A stretch of DNA of 11,599 bases, taken from assembly GCA_945949385.1 (NCBI GenBank), contig CAMFEL010000056.1, positions 1-11,599 on the forward strand, in the 5' to 3' direction. The DNA comes from an uncultured Clostridia bacterium. GTDB lineage: Bacteria; Bacillota; Clostridia; Oscillospirales; CAG-272. The translations under genes were made by a program, and so were the position numbers. Within the stretch, counting starts at the first letter, position 1. Every line of letters starts with the position of its first letter. The notes under the pieces are model-generated. The model made no database searches. It was given only the letters and a program-made list of their open reading frames with translations, and was not told the DNA's origin. Positions 6,772 to 11,599 of this stretch are shown piece after piece.

Positions 6772-7260
6772 TCAGTATCCGAATTTCCCTTCCAGGCTGT
6801 CGTCGTTTTCAATCCAATCGGAGGTATTGAACACCGTGTAATTCTCGGCGTCCTCTCTGACTATTACCCTGCTGATACCTGCATTCAGTACCAGCCGCTT
6901 GCACATCATGCAGCAGCATATGCCGCCGATGACCTTGCCGGTTCCCGGCTCCGTGCAGCACATATACAGATCGGACGACAGCATCTGATCTCTGGGTGCG
7001 GCAATAATGGCATTAGCCTCGGAGTGAACGCTGCGGCACATCTCATAGCGCTCTCCGCGTGGAATGTTAAGCTCCTCGCGGGTGCATCTGCCGATGTCGC
7101 TGCAGTTTTTCCGTCCTCTGGGCGCACCGTTATAGCCGGTAGAAATAATTGTATCGTTTTTAACGATTATTGCCCCGTAGCATTTACGAAGGCAGGTTGA
7201 ACGCTCGGACACGGTCTGAGCAATATCCAGATAGTAATTGATTTTTGACACACGGTCCAT
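6772..7260 (-). CDS. comEB: dCMP deaminase (ComEB-type)
   Basis: The 162-aa zinc deaminase probably converts dCMP to dUMP for thymidylate synthesis in the cytoplasm. The catalytic motif is HSEANAI, with zinc ligand His79 and proton-shuttle Glu81. The other two zinc ligands would be Cys117 and Cys120 in CCMMCKR. The family's usual PCxxC proline is replaced by Cys116, giving a run of three cysteines. GYNGAPRG (42-49) is the typical substrate-loop motif. Further cysteines at 23, 53 and 59 could form the second, structural metal site known in some dCMP deaminases. The ATG at 7260 has AAAGGGAG about 11 nt upstream. It is the first gene of the unit leading to tsaD, with a promoter and 15-bp palindrome just upstream. 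The symbol comEB is by homology; a competence role should not be assumed. Confidence 0.9.
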   Translation of the reverse strand: MDRVSKINYYLDIAQTVSERSTCLRKCYGAIIVKNDTIISTGYNGAPRGRKNCSDIGRCTREELNIPRGERYEMCRSVHSEANAIIAAPRDQMLSSDLYMCCTEPGTGKVIGGICCCMMCKRLVLNAGISRVIVREDAENYTVFNTSDWIENDDSLEGKFGY

Positions 7261-7315
7261 ATATTGTGCATCTCCCTTTCTGCCGTTCGGCGCTCGCGCA
7301 AAGCCTTTATTTTTT

Positions 7316-7330
7316 AAGTATACTATACTT
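7316..7330. promoter_or_regulatory. 15-bp palindrome over the comEB promoter
   Basis: AAGTATACTATACTT is a perfect dyad with 7-bp arms around one central base. It covers the -10 element (7317-7322) and part of the spacer of the proposed promoter, a position expected for a repressor site. No known regulator consensus is recognised. The AT-richness raises the chance of coincidence. Confidence 0.5.
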
Positions 7331-7345
7331 TTTATGTCAAATCAA
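7317..7345 (-). promoter_or_regulatory. sigma-70-type promoter for the dCMP deaminase-tsaD operon
   Basis: On the minus strand, TTGATT (7340-7345) and TATACT (7317-7322) are separated by exactly 17 bp. A perfect TTGACA at 7335-7340 overlaps but pairs only with a poor TTAAAA at 17 bp. Transcription would start near 7310, giving a ~50-nt leader before the ATG at 7260. No terminator hairpin is visible between the glpK stop and this promoter, so some read-through from glpK is possible. Confidence 0.55.
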
Positions 7346-7361
7346 TACCGGTTTCGTTAAT

Positions 7362-8864
7362 TTATGATAAAGCCCGCCGAACTGCGTCGTGCCATCCGTC
7401 CAGCAGCTCTTTCCTGCGGCTGTCCTCCATTTTGCACTCAAAGCGAGTGGCGCCGGCACCGGATACTACGGCGCGGATCGCGTCCGTATCCTTCCAGAAA
7501 CCCACCGCAAGCCCCGCCAGAAAAGCGGCTCCGAGAGCAGTAGTCTCCACGGAGGCGGGACGTATCACCGAAAGGGCGGCAATATCCGCCTGAAACTGCA
7601 TAAGCAGATCGTTTGCCGAGGCTCCGCCGTCGGCGCGCAGACCGGAAATGGTGATACCGCTGTCCTTTTCCATAGCGCGCAGAACATCGCAGGACTGATA
7701 TGCCATTGATTCAAGAGCGGCGCGGACAATATGGTATCTGTTTGTACCACGCGTCATACCGCAAAGCACTCCACGCGCCTCCTGATCCCAGTAAGGCGCG
7801 CCCAGCCCCGTAAAAGCGGGTACAAAGTAACATCCGTCCGTGTCCGGCACTTGGGACGCCACAGTTTCACTTTCCGCCGAGCTTCCGATAAGTCCCATTT
7901 CGTCGCGAAGCCACTGAACAGCCGCTCCCGCCACAAAAACACTGCCCTCAAGGGCATATGTAACGCTTTTGTCGGACAACTGCCAGGCAACGGTGGAAAC
8001 AAGTCCAGCGTCGGAATCGGCGATAGCGTCTCCCGTATTCATAAGCATAAAGCAGCCGGTGCCGTATGTGTTTTTTACATCCCCGGCGCAAAAACAAGCC
8101 TGTCCGAACAATGCTGACTGCTGATCTCCCGCTGCGCCCGCCACGGGAATGGCACCTCCGAGCAGCGACGGCTCCGTCTCACCGTAAACGCAGGAAGAAG
8201 GCTTTACCTCCGGCAGTATGGACATGGGTATGTCAAGCAGTGAGCACAGCTCCTCATCCCACTTCATGGTATGTATGTTGAAAAGCATGGTTCGCGACGC
8301 ATTGGAAGCATCGGTCACATGAACCTTACCGCCCGTAAGCTTCCAAATAAGCCATGAGTCAACCGTACCGAAGCAAAGCTCTCCGCGTTCTGCCCTATCC
8401 CGCACTCCGGGCACATTTTCCAGTATCCAGCGGATTTTCGCGCCGGAAAAATAGGCGTCCGGCACAAGTCCCGTTTTGTTACGGACAGTATCCGTAAGTC
8501 CCGCCTGCTTTAGAGAATTGCAGTATTCGGCGCATCTTCTGCACTGCCATACGATAGCGTTATACACAGGCTTTCCCGTCTGCCTGTCCCACACCACGGT
8601 GGTCTCCCGCTGGTTGGTAATACCGATGGCGGCTATCTCCGATGCGGACGCGCCGCAGTTTTCCATAGCCTCCCTTGCAGACAGAAGCTGCATCCGCCAT
8701 ATTTCCTCGGCGTCATGCTCCACCCAGCCGGCACGGGGGAATATCTGGGTAAATTCGTGTTGAGCCATAGCGCGGACAGTGCCGCTCCTGTCAAACAGAA
8801 TACATCTTACACTGGTAGTCCCGCTGTCAAAGGACAGCACATATTTTTTATCAGCCGCCGTCAT
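7362..8864 (-). CDS. glpK: glycerol kinase
   Basis: GlpK phosphorylates glycerol with ATP to sn-glycerol 3-phosphate, trapping it in the cytoplasm for glycolysis or lipid synthesis. The 500-aa length is normal. FGGY-kinase features are complete: N-terminal SFDSGTTSVR (11-20), glycerol-binding Arg86/Glu87 (NQRET), Trp106 (VWQCRR), Tyr138 (DAYFSG) and Asp247 (GDQQ), plus ATP-binding GTGCFMLMNTG (268-278) and LRADGGAS (409-416). The phosphorylatable histidine that HPr uses to activate enterococcal-type GlpK (within YHFYG) seems absent; the matching stretch here reads EPSLLG, so this control is probably missing. The ATG at 8864 has GAGG 7 nt upstream and lies 18 nt after the hydrolase stop. No glpF, glpD or glpO is seen. 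FGGY relatives act on other polyols, but the motifs fit glycerol kinase well. Confidence 0.97.
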   Translation of the reverse strand: MTAADKKYVLSFDSGTTSVRCILFDRSGTVRAMAQHEFTQIFPRAGWVEHDAEEIWRMQLLSAREAMENCGASASEIAAIGITNQRETTVVWDRQTGKPVYNAIVWQCRRCAEYCNSLKQAGLTDTVRNKTGLVPDAYFSGAKIRWILENVPGVRDRAERGELCFGTVDSWLIWKLTGGKVHVTDASNASRTMLFNIHTMKWDEELCSLLDIPMSILPEVKPSSCVYGETEPSLLGGAIPVAGAAGDQQSALFGQACFCAGDVKNTYGTGCFMLMNTGDAIADSDAGLVSTVAWQLSDKSVTYALEGSVFVAGAAVQWLRDEMGLIGSSAESETVASQVPDTDGCYFVPAFTGLGAPYWDQEARGVLCGMTRGTNRYHIVRAALESMAYQSCDVLRAMEKDSGITISGLRADGGASANDLLMQFQADIAALSVIRPASVETTALGAAFLAGLAVGFWKDTDAIRAVVSGAGATRFECKMEDSRRKELLDGWHDAVRRALS

Positions 8865-8882
8865 CTCTCAGCCTCACTTCCG

Positions 8883-9812
8883 TCAAAGGGAGCTCATATG
8901 GGCTTTCAGCCATACGAACAGATCCTCCCAGACCCGCTCCTTATCCTTTTCGTTAAGCACCTCGTGGCGGTCTCCCTCATAAAGCTTCAGATCAACATCC
9001 TTTATGCCCGCGTCAAGGCATTGCTTTGCAAACGCCGCAGGCTCTTTGCCGTAGGCGCCCACCGGATCCTCAGTTCCCGCCATTACAAGAACGGGCAGAT
9101 TTTTTGGTATTTTGTCGAAATCCGTCTTTTTCGCAAGATAAGTAAGCGTGTCAAACAAGACGCCGTAACCCGCCGCCGTAAACATAAATGTAGCGTATTT
9201 GTCGCCGTCATGCTTTTTCATAAGCTCCCTGTCGGAGCAAATCCAGGCGTTAGGACCCTCGTCCTTTTCGCAGCGCTTATTGTAAGAGCCGAAAGCGAGA
9301 CCGGTCAGCAGAGGGCTTCTGTATCTGTCGCCCTTGAAAATGCTTATAAGCTTCACGGCAGCGCGTCCCGCCGCAAGAGTCGCCCTGTTTTGGTTTCCCG
9401 TACCGACGATTACGGCGCCGTCAACGCGGTCGCCGTATTTTGTAAGGTAACGCCTTGTAATAAAGGAGCCCATACTGTGCCCGAGAATAAAGTGGGGAGC
9501 AGACGGATAGGTTTTTTCAATATAATCGGTTACCAGCCTCACGCACTCCACCATCAGCTCACTTCCGCCTTTACGGGGAATATATCCCAGCTCCGCGTCA
9601 TTTTTCGCGGTCAGTCCGTGACCGGGATGGTCGTGCGCCGTCACAGCAAAGCCCCTCTGCGCTAAATAAACCGCCGTTTCCTCATATCTTTTTGCATATT
9701 CAATCATTCCGTGTACTATCTGGAGCGTTGCCACGGGAGCGGTATCGGGAGCCCATGTCACGCAATGCAGACTTCCTCCCGTGTAAGGTATTCTGAATTC
9801 GCTTTTTGTCAT
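8883..9812 (-). CDS. alpha/beta hydrolase, monoacylglycerol lipase/lysophospholipase-like
   Basis: This is a serine hydrolase of the Hydrolase_4 (monoacylglycerol lipase-like) group, probably splitting monoacylglycerols or lysophospholipids. In 309-residue numbering, HGM (34-36) is the oxyanion-side motif. The nucleophile is Ser113 in GHSMG, and the likely partners are Asp249 (GTEDPVG) and His283 (GDRHEVL). A cap region lies about residues 135-225. No signal peptide is seen, so it is cytoplasmic. The frame is open to an ATG at 9872, but a good promoter (-10 at 9878-9883) would put the transcript start at or beside that codon. The Met at 9812 fits the usual family start and has GGAAAGG about 13 nt upstream, so it is preferred. 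It lies 18 nt before glpK, suggesting that released glycerol is passed on. The true substrate is not proven by sequence. Confidence 0.9.
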   Translation of the reverse strand: MTKSEFRIPYTGGSLHCVTWAPDTAPVATLQIVHGMIEYAKRYEETAVYLAQRGFAVTAHDHPGHGLTAKNDAELGYIPRKGGSELMVECVRLVTDYIEKTYPSAPHFILGHSMGSFITRRYLTKYGDRVDGAVIVGTGNQNRATLAAGRAAVKLISIFKGDRYRSPLLTGLAFGSYNKRCEKDEGPNAWICSDRELMKKHDGDKYATFMFTAAGYGVLFDTLTYLAKKTDFDKIPKNLPVLVMAGTEDPVGAYGKEPAAFAKQCLDAGIKDVDLKLYEGDRHEVLNEKDKERVWEDLFVWLKAHMSSL

Positions 9813-9877
9813 CTCTGTTACCGTGCCTTTCCGCTGTATATGTTTATCCGACGATCTGTCAGCAGTATTCATTTAAT

Positions 9878-9906
9878 ATTTTAACACCATACAAGTCCGA
9901 TTTCAA
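9878..9906 (-). promoter_or_regulatory. promoter for hydrolase-glpK operon
   Basis: On the minus strand, TTGAAA (9901-9906) and TAAAAT (9878-9883) are 17 bp apart. The predicted start point, near 9871, falls on the first in-frame ATG (9870-9872). This is the main reason for choosing the downstream ATG at 9812. Confidence 0.65.
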
Positions 9907-9932
9907 GATTTAATGAAAATCAAGTCGATTTC
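9892..9932. repeat. imperfect direct repeat over the hydrolase promoter
   Basis: CAAGTCCGATTTC (9892-9904) recurs as CAAGTCGATTTC (9921-9932), differing by one missing base and starting 29 bp apart. The first copy overlaps the -35 box of the leftward promoter. A direct-repeat regulator site is possible; chance is also possible. Confidence 0.35.
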
Positions 9933-9942
9933 CGGCAAATTT

Positions 9943-9964
9943 TTATTGTCATATTACACAATAA
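9943..9964. promoter_or_regulatory. 7-bp inverted repeat between divergent promoters
   Basis: TTATTGT (9943-9949) and ACAATAA (9958-9964) form a perfect dyad with an 8-nt spacer. The 22-bp size is typical of a dimeric regulator site. It lies 23 nt upstream of the -35 box of the rightward gene and 36 nt behind the leftward -35. It matches no operator I can name with confidence. Confidence 0.4.
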
Positions 9965-9987
9965 GCAGATATCATTTCATAAATTCA

Positions 9988-10016
9988 TTGACACAGAGAT
10001 CAAAATATGATATGCT
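9988..10016 (+). promoter_or_regulatory. strong promoter of the GH123-like gene
   Basis: A perfect TTGACA (9988-9993), a 17-bp spacer and TATGCT (10011-10016) with an extended -10 TG at 10008-10009. The start near 10023 gives a leader of ~57 nt ending in AGAGGAGG (10063-10070), 9 nt before the ATG. This suggests high expression. Confidence 0.75.
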
Positions 10017-10079
10017 ATGTGTGTAAAACTTTGTCCGTATCCGGACGCATTTTTTCATCAAAAGAGGAGGACATTTCAG

Positions 10080-11599
10080 ATGAAAGCAGCAAAGAAAATC
10101 GTTATGTCGCTTGTTATCGTGACCCTTCTCGCAGTTTTGTGCATCGGCTCGGTTTCCGGCGGCGCGTCGTCCGGGGATCCCGCCGACAGCTATGTAAAGC
10201 AGACTGCGGAATACGAGGACTCTTCCATATCAATGTGGTTTGAGCATTCCTTCAAGAAGGTGTTTACAAGCGATACCACCCCTTCGGGAATGGATACATA
10301 TTCCGTTTACATGGCTAAAAACGAGGTAGAAAGCGCACAGTTCGTGCTGTATTCCGACACGAACAAAACCGGCATGAAAGCGGAAGTGTCCTCCTTTACC
10401 AACGAGGCCGGCGACACTATGTCAGCGGAAATATACTATGAAATGTATGTTACCACCTCCGCCCTTGACACCACCTCGGTGCTCGGCTCCACCGCGGATA
10501 CCACCTTTATCCGCGAAGGTGAGACTCCCGACCCCGTTGCTCCGCTGAAAAGAGTTAAGACCTTTAAGCTGAACGGCGGAAAGAGTCAGGCATTTCTCAT
10601 CCGTATAACCAGCACCGACACCACTCCCTCCGGCTGGTATTCCGCACAGCTCAATATAATGAACTCAAGCAGTCAGGTTGTAAAGACCGCGACTGTTTAC
10701 GCCTATGTCTGGAATTTCACCATTTCGGAAAAAACCGAGCTCCAGACTGCATTTTACCTTGACAACGACACCTCCTACGGCGGTACATATAAAGGCTTTT
10801 ACGACTATCTGTTGAGCAACCGCATCAATGCAATGGATGTGCCGGGCACCCTTGATTCCTCCAACGTGTACCTTACGAATGATCGGGTATCCGCAATCAG
10901 AGTATCGTCGGGAGGCGGCGGAAACAACAAGTTATATATGGACGCCACCACAAGCTATTCTTCATACACCTCCATTTATGATGAACTGAAAAACTCAGCC
11001 GTATGGGATCAGATCAAGGATAAGCTGTATTTCTACACCGTAGATGAGCCCATGAGCCTTGAACAGCAGATGGCGATCGTAGGTAACGGAAATCCCCCTA
11101 AGGGAAAGACCGTTGACGATGTAAAGAATGCAAAAAACATACTTGATCTTTACTGGCCCGACGGAGCTGATGTAGTGCCTTTCCACGAGAATCACCCGTA
11201 TCCGTACTTCACGATTCATCAGAGCATGGCGTCCACTCCCACATACCAGAAGAAAGACGCTACTCAGGAAATGATGGATAGTGATTCTGTAAAGATCTGG
11301 TGTCCTCAGCTTTATGCGTTCACGCCCCAGTCAGAGCTTACTGCCGCAGGATATGCAGGTAACGGCGCCGACAAAATACGCGATCTGTCCTGCACCATTT
11401 CCGGTATGTATGCCTTGGGCTCTCTCAGCTCCGACGGCTACTATTACGGTGCGTATGTAGGCGGCTATTATAACTGGGCAAGCATATACGGACAGTTTGA
11501 CAACAGAATCAAATCCTATATGCAGCTTGAGAACGAGAACGGCGGAAACTACAATTTGTGGACTTATTCCGCAGGCTGGAACAAGAGCTATTCTTACTG
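10080..11599 (+). CDS. secreted GH123/DUF4091-like glycosidase (3' end beyond window)
   Basis: The frame is open for 506 codons to the window edge, with no stop, so the protein is partial at its C-terminus. It starts with a Sec signal peptide: KAAKK, a hydrophobic core at ~7-24, then small residues with likely cleavage around 26-30. Cys21 has Leu at -1, so a lipobox is unlikely. Residues ~45-215 look like the N-terminal beta-sandwich of the GH123/DUF4091 group, with AKNEVESAQFVLYS (79-92). A TIM-barrel-like part follows from ~220, with YTVDEP (319-324). The Asp322-Glu323 pair matches the place of the GH123 catalytic pair, in which a substrate-assisted mechanism acts on beta-GalNAc. Later segments IWCPQLYAF and NLWTYSAG also fit the group. 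A role in host or dietary glycan breakdown is inferred; many DUF4091 proteins have unknown substrates. AGAGGAGG lies 9 nt upstream of the ATG. Confidence 0.82.
   Translation, partial: MKAAKKIVMSLVIVTLLAVLCIGSVSGGASSGDPADSYVKQTAEYEDSSISMWFEHSFKKVFTSDTTPSGMDTYSVYMAKNEVESAQFVLYSDTNKTGMKAEVSSFTNEAGDTMSAEIYYEMYVTTSALDTTSVLGSTADTTFIREGETPDPVAPLKRVKTFKLNGGKSQAFLIRITSTDTTPSGWYSAQLNIMNSSSQVVKTATVYAYVWNFTISEKTELQTAFYLDNDTSYGGTYKGFYDYLLSNRINAMDVPGTLDSSNVYLTNDRVSAIRVSSGGGGNNKLYMDATTSYSSYTSIYDELKNSAVWDQIKDKLYFYTVDEPMSLEQQMAIVGNGNPPKGKTVDDVKNAKNILDLYWPDGADVVPFHENHPYPYFTIHQSMASTPTYQKKDATQEMMDSDSVKIWCPQLYAFTPQSELTAAGYAGNGADKIRDLSCTISGMYALGSLSSDGYYYGAYVGGYYNWASIYGQFDNRIKSYMQLENENGGNYNLWTYSAGWNKSYSY

Noticed and set aside
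5903..6841. Long plus-strand open frame (312 codons)
   Set aside because: It lies opposite the phosphatase, lipoprotein and deaminase genes, which have clear motifs or signals and tight operon spacing. The product resembles no family and there is no ribosome binding site.
8715..9665. Long plus-strand open frame (316 codons)
   Set aside because: Antisense to glpK and the hydrolase, both unmistakable by motif. Such shadow frames are common opposite GC-biased third positions.
10080..10142. Lipobox in the GH123-like protein at Cys21
   Set aside because: The residue at -1 is Leu (AVLC), which lipoprotein signal peptidase does not usually accept; a standard Sec signal with later cleavage fits better.
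10007..10243. 78-codon plus-strand frame starting in the promoter region
   Set aside because: Its start lies within the -10 region and it overlaps the GH123-like gene in another frame; it has no ribosome binding site.

Overview
The window looks like a chromosomal segment of a low-to-mid GC Firmicute, most likely a gut-type member of Clostridia (Ruminococcaceae/Oscillospiraceae-like). The evidence is a DnaD-domain protein beside a DnaC/DnaI-type helicase loader, strong AGGAGG-type ribosome binding sites, several lipoprotein signal peptides, and a TsaD-RimI pair. This placement is inferred from gene content alone. I see no tRNA, rRNA, CRISPR array, transposase or phage structural gene.

Eleven genes run leftward (minus strand) from 9812 to 87, and one runs rightward from 10080 off the right edge. 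The minus-strand genes fall into three likely transcription units. Unit A starts from a promoter near 9878-9906 and holds an alpha/beta hydrolase of the monoacylglycerol-lipase type followed 18 nt later by glycerol kinase (glpK); together they could release and phosphorylate glycerol. Unit B starts from a promoter near 7317-7345 and holds a dCMP deaminase, a lipoprotein of unknown function, a low-molecular-weight phosphatase of the arginine-phosphatase type, rimI and tsaD. These are tightly packed (2-nt gap, then overlaps of about 68 and 17 nt, then a 73-nt gap) and end at a hairpin at 3793-3820. Unit C is dnaD-like, dnaC/dnaI-like, a second small lipoprotein and a sugar-phosphate isomerase/epimerase-like TIM barrel, ending at hairpins at 5-43 and 53-80.

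The rightward gene at 10080 has a textbook promoter (TTGACA, 17 bp, extended -10) and a strong ribosome binding site. It encodes a secreted protein with the features of the GH123/DUF4091 glycosidase group, including an Asp-Glu pair at the expected catalytic place. It is cut by the window edge after 506 codons.

No stretch longer than 300 bases lacks a gene. The longest gaps are 3540-3835 (296 nt) and 9813-10079 (267 nt), and both are rich in dyads. The first contains a 39-bp nested symmetric dyad, two further inverted repeats and one DnaA-box-like 9-mer upstream of the dnaD-like gene. The second is the divergent promoter region. I found no clear new multi-gene system. The items most worth a second look are the 3540-3835 dyad cluster, the GH123-like secreted protein, the lipase-glycerol kinase pair, and the phosphatase with an acidic N-terminal extension.
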